From Diphasiastrum complanatum (taxonomy: Eukaryota; Streptophyta; Lycopodiopsida; Lycopodiales; Lycopodiaceae), in assembly GCA_029204225.1 (NCBI GenBank), contig CM055110.1, positions 21,246,988-21,310,987 on the forward strand: a stretch of 64,000 nucleotides of DNA, given 5' to 3'. Position 1 is the stretch's first letter. Each line of letters starts with the position of its first letter. The position numbers and the translations under genes are program-made. The notes under the pieces are model-generated. The model had not been told where the DNA came from. It ran no database searches and saw nothing but the letters and a program-made list of their open reading frames with translations. Of this stretch, positions 47,958 through 62,564 are shown piece by piece.

Positions 47958-49722
47958 TACCACTATGAGCGGTGTATTGAAGGGCCTACAAATGTTTGTA
48001 AGTGGTATTGCCTCAAGGGAGAGATTGCCTACCTTCAAAGATCTGCATGGGATCAGGTTGTAGGAGGAGCAACGTTGAGAGGTAGTAAAATCAAGGCAAA
48101 CTCCACAGGGTGATCAGGCATTGCTAGCCAAGAACAAGCAAAAAGGTTGGAAAAGGATTCCAAAGAAGAGCAAGGATAATGAGGACGAGGGATAGTCATC
48201 ATCAAAGCAGAAAAAAAAGAAGAAGGGCAAATGTTACTATTGCCACAAACCTGGTCATTGGGCATGTGAATGCTATAAGAAGAAAACTAACATAAAGGTG
48301 AGAAAAGTGAAACAATAGGGCAATATCGTCGAATATGATGGGAAAGATGACAAACCTAGTGTCTTCTCATCGACATTGGCATCCTAGGTCAATGATGGTG
48401 CCCGATGGTTTATTGATTTAGGCGCTACAAGACATGATACCGGAAAACGTGATTGGTTTGGGAACTTCTCGCCAATCCATGATGGGGACAAGGTCACATG
48501 TGACAATGGGGAGGAATGCCAAATTCAGGATGTCAACAATGTACTTGTGCATTTTTACGATGGTAAGATAAAGAATATTCCCAACGTGCTTTATGTTCCT
48601 GGACTCAAAAAAAGTTTGCTTTCTGTTGGTGTGATGGAAAATCAACATCTGGAGGTTGAATTTGTCAAGGATGGATGTCTAATGAAGGATATGGGCCACA
48701 ACTTTACAGTGGTGGCAAAAGGAGTATCGAGATAGTAACTGTGGCCTTTATAAGTTGGATGCTGCAAAACCAAGAGAATATGGTTTAGCCACCTCGACAA
48801 CATTACAATCGGAATTGTGGCATAGAAGGCTAGGCCACTTGAACTATGGGAGTCTAAGATTGATGGCAAAGTTGAAGATGTTGAAAGGTTTACCAACATT
48901 ATAGGATGATCACCACTCCATATGTGAGGGATGTGTGATGGGGCATCACATGGAGACATTCAAGAAAGGTGGAGTTGCAAGAGCCAAGAAACCACTTGAA
49001 TTCATTCACAGTGACTTGTGCGGCCCAATGAAGACCATGTCAATGGGGGGAGTCTATTATTTTATGACTTTCATAGATGATTACTCCAAAAGGACATGGA
49101 TATATTTTTTGAAGAAGTAGTTTGATGCTTTTGCTCATTTCAAAAAATTCAAGGCTTTAGTGGAGAACCAATTGGATGCGTGAATCAAAGTGCTTAGATC
49201 AAATAGAGGGGGCGAATACAAATAAGATGATTTTGAAGACTTTTGCAAGGAACATGACATCAAAAGACAATTAACACAAACACACATGCGTGCTAGTAAT
49301 GGTGTAGCAGAAAGAAAGAATAGGACCATTATGGAAAGTGCACGCTCCATGATGAAGCAAATGGGCTTACCAAATTCTAAGTGGTCAGAGGCATGCAATG
49401 CGGCAACATTTCTGCAAAATAGAAGTTCCACAGTTGTGGTTCCAAATGTAATTCCCGAAGAAGCACTCATGGGAATGAAGCCTACAATCGACAAATTTTG
49501 AGTCTTTAGGTGTAAAGCTTATGTACACGTGCCAAAAGAGGAGCGAAACAAGCTTGATGCCAAAGCAATCAAGTGCATCTTTGTCGGCTATGATGAGAGG
49601 ACAAAGGTGTATAGATGTTTTGATCCTGTGATGAACAAGATTCACGTTAGTAAAGATGTCATCTTTGATGATTCATAGGTTTGACGATGAAGACTATGCA
49701 GGTGATGATAGCATCAAAAGAC
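47958..49722 (+). pseudogene. Copia-3 left part: gag zinc knuckle, protease, integrase
   Basis: The gag tail contains a C-X2-C-X4-H-X4-C knuckle at 48232-48273. Protease follows with DLGATRHD (DSGA altered to DLGA) and VLYVPGLKKSLLSVG. Integrase has LWHRRLGHLN, HSDLCGPM and GVAERKNRT, but the middle catalytic aspartate is changed (RSNRGGEY for RSD.GGEY). Several in-frame stops are present (for example after VAKGVSR and at 49499). At 49722 the element is cut by Copia-4, and its reading frame resumes at 54713 once one copy of the 5-bp duplication is discounted. Confidence 0.87.
49718..49722. repeat. target-site duplication of Copia-4 (left copy)
   Basis: AAGAC stands directly before the LTR start at 49723 and is repeated at 54708-54712 directly after the LTR end at 54707. 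A 5-bp duplication is normal for copia integration. Confidence 0.88.
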
Positions 49723-50884
<1,162 letters not shown>

Positions 50885-53488
50885 GAATATAGGTTGTTGT
50901 TGACACAGCTTCAGCCCATAAGCATGTCAAAATTGTAGCATGTGATAACATGCACTTTGCCAATTCAACTAAGGTTCTGTTCTTTCTCTCCGCAAGACCA
51001 TTTGACTGAGGCGAATAGGAAGTAATGTATTGTTGCTCAATGTCGTTGTTAAGACAATATTCCTTGAATTCGTTGGAGATGTATTCTCCCCCGTTATCTG
51101 ACCTCAGTGCTTTGATTTGTTTGTCAGTTTGATTCTCAACACGCTCTTTAAATTGTTTGAATTTGATGAAAGCCTCTGATTTCTATTTAATGAAATAAAT
51201 AGTTGTTCTTCTAGAGAATTCGTCAATAAAAGTAATGAAATACTTGGCATCTAGCAATGAAGGAGTTTTCATAGGTCCACATATATCTGTATGAACAACA
51301 TCTAACAGATCTTTTGCTGCATGCCTATGGTTTGATCTAAAAGGTATTCTAGTATGCTTTCCAAAGATGCAGCTATGACAGACAGGGAGATCGACATTAC
51401 CAGAAGGATAGTCGAGATTAAGAACCATGGATTGTCTGAACATGTTCAAAATAGATGCATAATTCAAGTGTCCTAAGCAATGAAGCCATTTGTTTCTTCG
51501 TCATTGAACCTGTAATCCTGTCTCCCTTCAATATAACTGCTTTGGACGATTTGATTGCTGGTTCATCAGGAACATTACGCACTCCAAATCTGGTCGGATC
51601 CATATGATGTAGAATCTGTTCATCCGTAAGTTCTGCATTGCCATCATAAGTTAAGACATGGCTCATTAGTATGAGATCATCCTCAATTGAATCTGGTATA
51701 GGTTCCGTTGCTAGAGTTACTTATATAGATTGGCACATTGTTATTCTGAGTCTAGTCAAGCCTTGAAAACCTCTTGCTGAGTGCAAGGATCTTATTACTC
51801 CTATCAATAATTTTGTATTGATCAAATTCAAATTCTACCTTATGACCTAAATCTATAATTCTACTTACTGATAACAGATTTGTAGAGAGTTTAGGAGCAT
51901 ATAAGACCTTTGATAGTAATTTGAATTGATCATGCTGGAACCACAATCTTACAGTACCTTCACTTTCAATAGTGTGAATACTATTGTCACGAAGATGAAC
52001 AAATTTCTTCGTGTTGTAAGGCGTGTAGGAGTTGAAGATTTCATGTTGATTGGTCATGTGTTGTGTAGCTCCAGAATCCATAAATCATGAATCATCCAAA
52101 AATGTGCTTTGATCTTTGACCATGAATGCGCTTTCGTCCACTTCGACCAGGGGAGATGGTGAAACTGTGTTTGCTTGTTGATCAGGTTGCTTGGCTGCGT
52201 TTTACGCTTGGAGAATTTGGCAATCCTCGATCTCATGGTTATTGCGCTTGCAATACCTGTAAAACATCTTCTTCTTTGATTGTGGATCTGATGATTGTGC
52301 TTGACTTTAAGTCTATTTTTGATTCGTTGCAGCCTTCTTGGAGCTTTTCTGCTTTTGTCGTTTAGAGCCTTTATTGACATATAGAGCCTGAGAGGAGAAA
52401 GCAAATGAAGTGTCTGGACTTCTTCTATTGTCTTCTTGCAGCAACATAGTGATAACTCTAGTAAGAGTTAAATCTGAGTGTGTTGATATGATCATCACCC
52501 AGTTCTCATATGTAGAGGGCAAGCTTGAAAGCAATGTCATAATTGCGTTTTGATCGTCTATCACTGATCCGACAGTGGCCATCTGTTGCAAGAGATTCTT
52601 AAACTGGTTAATGTGACTCTGAAGTGAATCACCAATAGACATCTTGAATGTGAAGAATTTCCTTCGTAGATGTAACTTAGTAGTTACGTCCCTCACGTCA
52701 TATAGTGAGTTTAGGATTTCCCAAACATCTCTTGACGTTTTAGCTTCAACTATGTGTCCAATCTGTGTATTTGATATATTGAGGATAATAAGCGCGAAAG
52801 CTTTACCATCCTTCGATTTTCATTTTGAGTCGTCGTCTTTAGGTTTTAATTTTGTATCTGTAACAACATCCCATAATTCATTGGTAATTAGCATGCTTGA
52901 ATGAAGAAATATGACAAGTGACAATATATTTTGGTAATTTCTTTGACAATATATTTTTATTTGTAGTTTATTCTTTTGCATGATGTATACGCAATGTCTT
53001 CCATATATTGGATGAACAATTCATGGACTTTTTATAACAAACTAACATGACGAAACCATTTTATAACAATTCTTAATCTTTCTAAATCTCCATAAACAAT
53101 CTTAGTTCTACGATTGTAAAAACTTTGACCTCTTTTCTGGTAGTGATTGTTGTTGGATTTCTATCCCTTTTTCTCTCTCTCCCTAAATCCAATCTTTAAT
53201 CTAGATCCATTCAGTTGTTGAACAATCGGCAGGTCATCGAACGATTGGCAGGTCATCGAATAATTTTTAAAAGTACCTTGCATAATTTCCTCTTGCATTG
53301 GATTGACATGGAAAATCATTCTACTTTTTGAAAGGAACTGTAGCTGGGTGGAAATTGGAGCATACTCAAATGAAATCATGTATTTTCTAGGCATTTTGCA
53401 TTCCATGCTTCATCTTAAATTTTCACAAATGATAATTGGATCCATTTAGCTTGTCTGTGATAAGACCAGCTTTTCTTTGAGAATCCAT
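50885..53488 (-). pseudogene. Copia-4 gag-protease-integrase, interrupted
   Basis: Gag starts at ATG 53488 (MDSQRKAGLITDKLNGSNYHL..), is interrupted by foreign sequence at about 52905-53420, then continues (..TNELWDVV.. and 52696-52313 with ..LLSSLPSTYENW.., a UBN2-type gag block). Protease keeps its active site (MDSGATQHM, about 52081). Integrase keeps HTDICGPM, RSDNGGEY and AERKNRT, so its DDE triad appears intact, with stops such as the one at 51184-51186. Coding ends at 50885 in the LTR fusion. This is the best preserved integrase in the window, but RT and RNase H are gone. Confidence 0.87.
52905..53420. mobile_element. insertion within Copia-4 gag, CACTA-like end
   Basis: About 500 bp splits the gag reading between KFKMK and TNELWDV. 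On the minus strand AAGCATG stands at both junctions and could be a target duplication. Inside, at about 53133-53149, lies CACTACCAGAAAAGAGG, which resembles a CACTA terminus, but no opposite terminus is seen. The class is therefore uncertain. Confidence 0.4.
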
Positions 53489-53724
53489 CTGGAACTTAGT
53501 CTATCGATTGTATCGATGACGCTAAGATGCAGTAATGCCAACAATAGGAAATCAATTCTCTGATATTGAAAGGTTAAAAAGAACTGAAGAGTATGATATC
53601 AATTTGATATCGCAAAAGATATCAAGTATTAGAACTTTTGCTCTAATATCAAAATAGTATTAGGTCCTGAAGAAGAATCAGCGCTTTAATATCATGTAGG
53701 TATACTCTGATACCATGATATAAT

Positions 53725-53736
53725 GCTCTAATACCA
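53725..53736 (-). other. primer-binding site of Copia-4
   Basis: The minus strand reads TGGTATTAGAGC, one base from the canonical TGGTATCAGAGC, and abuts the LTR. A second TGGTATCAGAG word lies 20 bp further in (about 53704-53714), suggesting a small local duplication. Confidence 0.75.
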
Positions 53737-54707
<971 letters not shown>

Positions 54708-54712
54708 AAGAC

Positions 54713-56050
54713 TTCCCACAATCTTGGAAGAAGATGAAGAAGAAGGTCCACATGTTGATGCACATGAGGATCAGGCTTGAGAAGATGAGTATGAGAGAAT
54801 GCCAACAATCCATGAGTCTAGGGGAAGGTATCTACCGATAGGTGAAACAAAGGAAAAACCTATTGGAAGTAAGAGACGTTCTTTGGACACTCTTTGGGAC
54901 ACCTAATCACCAAGAAGTGTATCACAAGAGCCTTATAAGGTACCTAAATGGTATTAAAAGATCATGAAAGATGCAAAAATGAATCAACCTGGATCTAGTT
55001 CGCAAGAGGAAATGAAAAGATCAACGTGGGAGAGGAAAGCTCATGATTACCATGTAAACTATGCTCTAATGAGTGACATTTTGGAGTGTCAAGAGCCATC
55101 GACCTTTGATGAGGCAAAAGATCTCAAAGAGTGGCAAAGGGAAATGGAAGAGGAGATGGAATCAATCTACAGACATGATACGTGGGAGTTGGTTGATCTA
55201 CCACATGGAAAGAAGCCCATTGACAACAAATGGGTATATAGAACAAAGTTTCATGAGGATGGCACGATTGCAAAGCATAAGGAATGCTTAGTGGTAAAAG
55301 GCTATGAGCAAAACAAGGGGATTGACTATGAGGAGACATTTGCTCTAGTGGCTAAGTAAACTACGCTACACCTAATTGTTGCCTTTGCATCCCATTTTGG
55401 GTGGAAGATCTACCAAATGGTTGTGAAATCTGCATTCCTGAATGGTGACCTAGAAGAGGAAGTGTACATGTTCCAACCACAAGGCTTTGTTACGAAGGGA
55501 CGAGAACATAAGGTATGCAAGCTACACAAAGCACGTTATGGTCTCAAGCAAGCGCCACGTGCATGGTATGGACATATTGATCATTACTTTCTCTCTCACG
55601 AGTTTATGAGAACAAGTTCAAATCCAAATCTTTATGTTCTTATAAATAATGATAGCATTGCCTTAGTTGTGCTATATATTGATGACATAATTATCATGGG
55701 CAATGATGAGAATCTCATTCGCTCTATAAAAGCCAACTTGTGCAAGCAATTTGAAATGATAGATTTAGATCTTATGCATTATTGCTTGGGGGTTGAAGTA
55801 TGGGAGAATGACACTAATATCAGGCTATGTCAAAGCAAATATGTTTGTGAGATTTCACATGACAGAGTGAAAACCTTCCATCACTCCATGCGAAACTGGT
55901 AACAAGCTGTCTCGTATTGATGATAGTGGTCAAGTTGATGCCACTATTTCATCAACTAGTTGAAAGTTTGATTTATCTTACGACTACTCACCTTGATATT
56001 TGTCAGGTCGTGAGCTTGATTAGCCGATTTATGTCATCACCTACCAAGTG
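54713..56050 (+). pseudogene. Copia-3 right part: hinge and reverse transcriptase
   Basis: After the Copia-4 insertion an acidic hinge precedes an open frame (54964-55359) with DTWELVDLP and KWVYRTK. A stop at 55357 follows, then 55417-55902 with SAFLNGDLEEEVYM, YGLKQAPRAWY and the catalytic YIDD. Frameshifts near 55890 and 55960 lead into SLIYLTTTHLDI (the RT/RNase H connection) ending near 56050. RNase H and the 3' LTR are missing. The ~180 bp from 56050 to 56230 is unassigned. Confidence 0.87.
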
Positions 56051-56229
56051 AAAAAGGTCATTCTCTTATGATTGCAGATGGGCAATTGCCATCTTCGGAA
56101 ACATTGCATGTACAATCTATGAGGATTTCCAAACAAATTTTTTTCAAGATTCAATATTGGCCACTATGCATGCCAAGAGAGTCACTCTAATGCCAACAAA
56201 CATGCACTTGGAATTGAGATTTATTGGTG

Positions 56230-57430
56230 TCGATTCTAGGATCTGAATTTGAAGTAGCTTTCCCCTTGTGGTCGATAAACTGATCTTCTACAAAAATGAC
56301 ATTTCTGCTCATGAAGATCTTATGAGAGTCCAGATTGAAGAGCTTCTATATCTGATGGTTTGAGGAATAGCTGATGAAGATCGACCTTCTGCTGGTGTTG
56401 TCCAGCTTCCTACTTAGATCAGCAGGGATCTGTGAGTAGGCTATGCATCCAAACACTTGAATATTTGTGAGTGATGGCTTCGATCCTGTCCACACCTCAT
56501 AAGGTGTCTTGCCATTCAGGGCTTTTGAGATGGATCGATTTTGAAGGTAGGCTACTATAGTAACAAGTTTTGCCCAAAATTTCCTTGGAAGAGAGGCATG
56601 GGCCAACATGCTCTTTGCACTTGCGATGAGTGACTGATTCTTCCTTTGAGCTACACCATTGGACTGAGGTGGATAGCTGGCTGAATGTTGTTGTAAATGT
56701 ATTCGATTGGCCTTGCAGAAAGCTTTGAGCTCGGTGGAGATAAATACTCCCCCCGCATCAGAGCGTAGAGCTTTGATTCTTCTTTGGGTCGATTTTTCTG
56801 ATGATGCCTTGAACTGCATGAAGAACTTGAGAGTCTCGGATTTGTTTTCTTCAAGAAATATGTTGCAGTTCTCCGAGAGAAGTCATCAATGATGGTCAGC
56901 AAATAGACAGCTCCCCTTGTGGAAATAGTCTGCATAGGACCACAAATGTCCATGTGTACAAGATCTAATGAACCTTTAGAAGAACAAACTGAATCGGAAG
57001 CGACTGGAGTTCTAGCATGCTTGATGGAAATACAGCTTTCACATGAAGAATTTGATTTGCTAATGAAGGGTAGATCTTGTACCAAATTTTGTTTTGACAT
57101 TTGCTGAATACAATTGGAATTTAAATGGCCTAATTTGAAATGCCAAATCATCTCAGTTGATTCAAATGTTGAAGTAAAAAGAGCTTGACTACTTGTAGAA
57201 TAGGAGTGATTGATTTTGTACAAATTGTCACACCTTCTACTGAAAGCAATAACTTTCCTAGATTCGTCAAAAATAGTGCAGCCCTATCTATCAACTTCAA
57301 TTTTGGTCAAGAAGACAGCTTCATCTTCCTCCTGTTGTTGGATCGAGTTACTGGTAGAGGCAACATTTGCTTGTTGTTGGAACTGTTGCTTCCTTTCGTT
57401 GTTGTATTGCAACGTTCTTCAATCCTTAAT
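56230..57430 (-). pseudogene. Copia-5 gag tail and integrase
   Basis: On the minus strand a glutamine-rich gag tail (RTLQYNNERKQQFQQQ..., about 57430-57300) joins the last part of protease, so the protease active site is deleted. Integrase follows: WHFKLGHLN, CESCISIK, VHMDICGPM, RSDAGGVF (GGEY altered) and NGVAQRKNQS, in which the catalytic glutamate is glutamine. A frameshift near 56820 separates the two integrase halves. Coding fades at about 56230. No LTR was recognised. Confidence 0.87.
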
Positions 57431-57455
57431 GCTTCATATAAGGGGTAAAAAAGGA

Positions 57456-57498
57456 TTTTAGTACATGATAAGAGATACACTTCTTTCATGTACTAAAA
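57456..57498. repeat. perfect 13-bp inverted repeat
   Basis: TTTTAGTACATGA (57456-57468) and TCATGTACTAAAA (57486-57498) are exact complements separated by 17 bases. The hairpin sits immediately beyond the Copia-5 gag tail. No gene ends here, so a terminator role is not supported. Confidence 0.9.
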
Positions 57499-57901
57499 CT
57501 TGACTAGAGAGAGGGGTACCGAGAGAAAGAAAGTCTATAGAGAGAAATTCAAGACAATGTGACAATTGTCGTGTGACTTCTTTCTTTCCATTTCATCACC
57601 AAAAATGAGACATACATAATGAGAGCAATAAGCATAGAAGAGAGTGTAGGAGTTAATCTTACTCCTACTCACCTGAATTCATCTTATGTCAAATGCTTTT
57701 TTATTATCCCTCTCTCTGTTACTGATACTCGCTCTAATGACTCATGTAGAATATCTAACTCAAGGCTGTTGCAGATGCCTAATTGTGTCAGTCTCTTCAT
57801 GGATATGACGTTTTTCAACCCAGTCGTGGTCTATCATCTTGTGTGCCATGTCCAGGTCAGAATTATTGTCGGAAGAAAAGAAGGACTGACATCCTGATGT
57901 T

Positions 57902-58080
57902 GTGCTTTCACGGTTGGATTGGTGGAATAGTCATTTTTCCATGTATGATTTGTCTGATAGCACGAAGATCGCTACTGCTCTTATGTTCTTACACGGGAAG
58001 GCGTATACATGGTGGCAGGATCTAAAGGATAGATCTGGTACCCCTACTACCACTTGGGATGCTTTTCAAGATCATAGTTC
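57902..58080 (+). pseudogene. Ty3/gypsy-type gag fragment
   Basis: The plus frame reads SRLDWWNSHFSMYDLSDSTK, then a hydrophobic ATALMFLHGKAYTWWQDLK and TTTWDAF, fitting the Retrotrans_gag pattern (W...F......D..K...A...L.G.A..WW..L.......TW..F). Only about 55 codons survive and there is no pol. The 57500-57900 stretch before it has open frames without motifs and may be upstream gag or a leader. Confidence 0.5.
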
Positions 58081-58132
58081 GATTGCAAATTTGGCTTTTA
58101 TAAATATCATTTTTTATGGATCAGTAAAGTGA

Positions 58133-59395
58133 TTGGCTCTATTAGAATTAATGTTAATGACACAATGAAAATCCTACATCTATTGGATGCACACCATCTC
58201 AGTGAATGCCTTTGTAGAAAAGTATGATTTTGGAGTGCTCAATTACACCCAAAGGACAAAAATAATACGTTTAAACACAATCCAATCAATAAGTTTATGG
58301 TTTATATTCAAAAGATGTGGACATATTGCATTGACGGGCCTTGTCATTTTTGCGAGTTTTCTTTCTTACCATGATCTAATAAAAGAAGCCCGTGGTGTGC
58401 TACTTCTTTTTATGCCAGTACTTGAATGTTTATTATTGAGAATTGTGATTTGGTGCACAATTAAAAATCCCATAATGAAATCCCAAACCAAAAAAAAATT
58501 TAGATATTTTTTTTTTAGAATCCAAAGATGGCACACGACGTGCTAGGCAAATTAGCCCCCGCAAAATAATTCCGACGGGCGTGCTATCTTTGAAGGCTTA
58601 AAAATAAAATCTAGCTATTTCACTTAGCCCATTGGCGTGTTATGTTTGGAGGGTACAAAAAATATTCTAAAATAATGTTTTTACACAAAATTTGGTTCTC
58701 GAATGTGCATAATATCTTTTCTATTTTACAATTTCAACTTTTCAACCTATCAAAAATAAAATGTATCGACAAAAATACAATTTAATATCTTAAAAGTGGA
58801 TATTGTTCATGACAATGATGGTTTGACACCTGAATTGCCATATAGACTACACAATTTGGTACTTGCATTATCACGTAGACTATACAATTTGTTTTACATG
58901 AGAAAGGCCACCAAAAGGATTGTAGGTCTCGCCCTAACATTCCTCAAGTGATAGATTTAGAAATGGGAAACAATGAGTGGGAACTTTAATTCAACGCGAC
59001 GTGTTTGTTTACATTGAAATCCATTGAAATCTTTGTATTTAGTCAGTATCTTCCTGTAGTTAGAGGTAGAATGCAGATAATATTACATGGCACACCGTGT
59101 GCTACAAAATTGGTGAACCATAGGTAGAATGAAACCCGCAAAACTCGCAAAAAATCAACTCGCAGATCGTCAAAACCCGGCATTGACAATGACAAACCAT
59201 TCACAAAAGTCAACAATATTTGAAAGAATGGCTCCAATCAACATTATAACATTAGAGAGAATTTGGCTTTGGAAAGGGCCCTATAAGGATTGCCACGTAG
59301 GATGACAATTTTTTGGCAATGTAAAATACTAAAATTAAATTTTTTTCTACCCGTAGTCCTGCCCACACAGTCTTCAGTGGTTAGCTATTATGTGC
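58133..59395. other. no gene seen
   Basis: AT-rich DNA with several A and T runs. An open frame at 58187-58546 is hydrophobic but shows no family motif. Nothing else was recognised. Confidence 0.4.
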
Positions 59396-59957
59396 ATAGT
59401 ATAGTCTATGGCTAAAAATAAATCATAACTTTTGAACGGAAGCTCGGATTGAGACGATTACGGTGCCACTAAAAAGCCCTCGACGAGAGCTTGTCAACGA
59501 CACCCAACATGACCTAGATTCGAACAACCGTGAAGAAGTTATGGCCAGTCAAAGTTTTGGTCGGTCAACCATTGGTCAACGTGATATCTCTTTCAAGCGC
59601 AGTTGACCAATTTGATCGGGACATGACCTAGATTCGAACAACCGTGAAGAAGTTATGGCCAGTCAAAGTTTTGGTCGGTCAACCATTGGTCAACGTGATA
59701 TCTCTTTCAAGCGCAGTTGACCAATTTGAACCCGATCAAATTGGTCAACTGCGCTTGAAAGAGATATCACGTTGACCAATGGTTGACCGACCAAAACTTT
59801 GACTGGCCATAACTTCTTCACGGTTGTTCGACACTGGGTCATCTTGGGTGTCGTTGACAAGCTCTCGTCGAGGGCTTTCTAATGGCAATGTAATCATCTC
59901 AATCCGAGCTTCTGTCCAAAGGTTATGCTATTTTTTTTTTTGGTTGAGCTGCATACT
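59396..59957. mobile_element. foldback element with perfect 95-bp inverted repeat and internal tandem copy
   Basis: The 95-bp segment 59635-59729 is the exact reverse complement of 59736-59830, with a 6-base loop. A third identical copy in direct orientation lies at 59521-59615, giving a 114-bp tandem period (59507 and 59621). The outer arms (59396-59520 and 59831-59957) are also complementary but diverged, so the total arm is about 220 bp. The repeated segment contains GGTCAAC and GTTGACC words, the core of WRKY W-boxes. No coding potential. It is probably a MITE or foldback transposon; no clear target duplication was identified. Confidence 0.9.
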
Positions 59958-62564
59958 ATACTACAAATAAAATGGCTTATTTACAGGCTACCCCAGAAGG
60001 AAAATTACAGTTCTTTTAAAAAAAAAAAAATCATTTTGAAGGAGCTAAGTTACGTGGATTTCAAATTTGAGTGTTTTGATTGGTCCATGTGAAAGAAATT
60101 TTTGAGAAAAAAAAATAAAAAGTATCTTTTTGAAAGGCCCCTTGTATGCTCAAATTTTCTCTAATGTTTTCATCTTCAACTCAACAAAAAGGAAACAAAA
60201 AAGATATACATCATTTCTTGTCAACATTGGATAGTAATTCAAAAGAAAAAATCATTTGACGGACTTTAATGAAAAAGACCAATTTTCAACTTTATCAGTT
60301 TAAGCATGGCAAATAAATTTTTAATGAAAGAATTTTTTTTCATGCTGTCAAAGTTTCAACTGAATCTATTTGCTCCATGATTGCAGCATGACGAGAAAGA
60401 TGAGCATGTAGGCAGAAAAACCTCACGAAGTCAAAGTTTTTGAGACATTACATTCACTCGTGTGATAATTTCTTGTGATGTGATGGGTTGGCCAAGCAAC
60501 ATTGTCACAATACAAATACGAGCCTTGCAACAACTCATAGAATAAGCATCTTCACAAGGTCAGAAATCTGAATGAGGGAGTTAGGAGTGGAAGCTGGAAT
60601 ACCTAATAAAAAGAATTAAAGGTTTTGATCAAGAAGTCACATTGCCACAATAGAACTAGTGTTCTTGCTACAAGTTCGAACAATTAAGCATTTTCAGTAG
60701 GTCAAGAATTCATATTAGTTAGTCTGATGTAAATGTCTAAGTTGCTAACTTGGCTAGACATTAATAAGAATCAATATACAGGTCATAACTCATCAAAAAA
60801 GGGAAAAGAGAGTCGTTTACATAGATATCATATACCTGACTACAAAGACAAAATTGAATAAACAAATGAGAAAAGGTTTTTGTTCTCAGTTATGTTCTAC
60901 ACTCACGCTAACCAAGAATGACAACACACATAACTGATAAAGGTGTGAGCTTTTGCATGCATGTGTGGATGAGAGAAAAAGGAAAGAGAAATGGGTATTC
61001 ATCAGAGAGCAAAAAAACTGATTTTCATGATCATTAGGTCCAAAAAAAGGTGTCGTAATTCGAAATATTGAAAAAAATTGGAGTGCATTCCTTTTCAAAC
61101 TGATTATGTATGCTCCTTGAATGGTGAAATGTTTCGAGTTTCTTACAAAATCGTGGGCAGAAAATGCAGGAACGTCTCAGGGCAACACATCAAAATTTCT
61201 CATGCAAGATTTAGTAATACTTGAAAAGGTAAAAAGCCTGGCACATACAAAGAATGTGCACAAACAATGCATCCATTAATATGAAAAATAGTACAAATGA
61301 GACCAAAATACGAGCTTTCAATCTCAAATTACATCTTTCCATTCAGTGACAAAGAAACTTTGGCAGGAAGAACAAGAGGCAGAAGGAAGCCTGGTTAGAA
61401 CCTAGGCTGTTTTGATTCCTGTAGAAGCCACCCACCTTTGGAAGCTGATAGCCTTTTAGTTACACCTTTTGGGCTTCAGTACATAAAAATGCATAGTAGC
61501 ATATTTTGGACTTCGATAGAGGTAATTGAATCTCTTTGGTGCTACAATGAGGGAGGATGCAGCACACTCGTCACCCAGTTCTTGCAAAAGTTTTAAAAGT
61601 TCCTTCGACTACCAAACATAGATCAGCAAGTGCCTGAATGAAACATAAACTTGTATGCTGTTTGGTCGATAACTAGATTATCTTAAACTCTAGAAAGAGT
61701 AAAAGATAAAAAAAATAGAATAGATGAGCGATAAGCTTTTTAGTATCAAATACCATGAAAAAAAAAATGCCCCACTGAGTGACAGCAAGCATGTGAACAT
61801 CTGGTGGAGCAAAACTGTTTTAAAGCCAAAAGAAGCTTGCATTTTACAAAGGGTTCTTTTGACAAGAAATCAAATATCAAAAGGGGAGCAAGGACAATAA
61901 GAACATGTCAACAACAGAATCAAGAAAGAAAGAGTTGCACTCCAGAAGCTTCCCCCAGCATTTCAAGCATGTTCCTTGATTACAATATATATCTTCATAA
62001 GGAACCAATACAGAGTCACACAACCGTTGAAAGTCATGACCTTATGATAGCTTGCAGCATGCACATATATAAACACATCAGCCATTCCGTATGTGAACGC
62101 ATCCCAATCCTTACAGTTGCTAAATGAATAAAACATCATTGCCTACACAACTTTCTACATCACCATAAGAGCAAGGACCATAACAACAATGCTTGGGGCA
62201 AGCTCAGCACAGAAAGAGCTTGAGCCACCAAATCTAGCACAATGTTCCACAGCAGACTCACTATAAAGAGTCAGAGCCACAAATGAGAACAAGACGAGAA
62301 TCATCCATCTGTACATCCTCATGTTGGCAATGTGATAGTTAAATCAGAGAGGTTTGCATAAACCATCATCAAATTCATTTGTTCAGTCACTAACATAACT
62401 AGCACTTTGAATTCTAACATCAACTCCCTGAGATCTGACCTTGCGAAAAAATGGAAGCAGCAGTCACTACCTTATTAATCCAACAAATAACAAGGGGACT
62501 TAGAATTATTTCAAAATCATATAGTAGTCCACACGTGCTATCATTCAATTGCAGTAAACAACCA
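59958..62564. other. intergenic DNA and 3' flank of the ubiquilin gene
   Basis: No conserved coding signal. Short ORFs at 60886-61098 and 61804-62127 show no recognisable domain. The last few hundred bases before 62565 are the likely 3' UTR of the minus-strand ubiquilin gene. Confidence 0.4.

Noticed and set aside
57456-57498. Transcription terminator
   Set aside because: A eukaryotic nuclear context and no adjacent functional gene make this interpretation unsuitable.
59396-59957. A specific miRNA precursor
   Set aside because: The stem is far longer and more perfect than a normal pre-miRNA, and no transcription evidence is visible; kept only as a foldback repeat.
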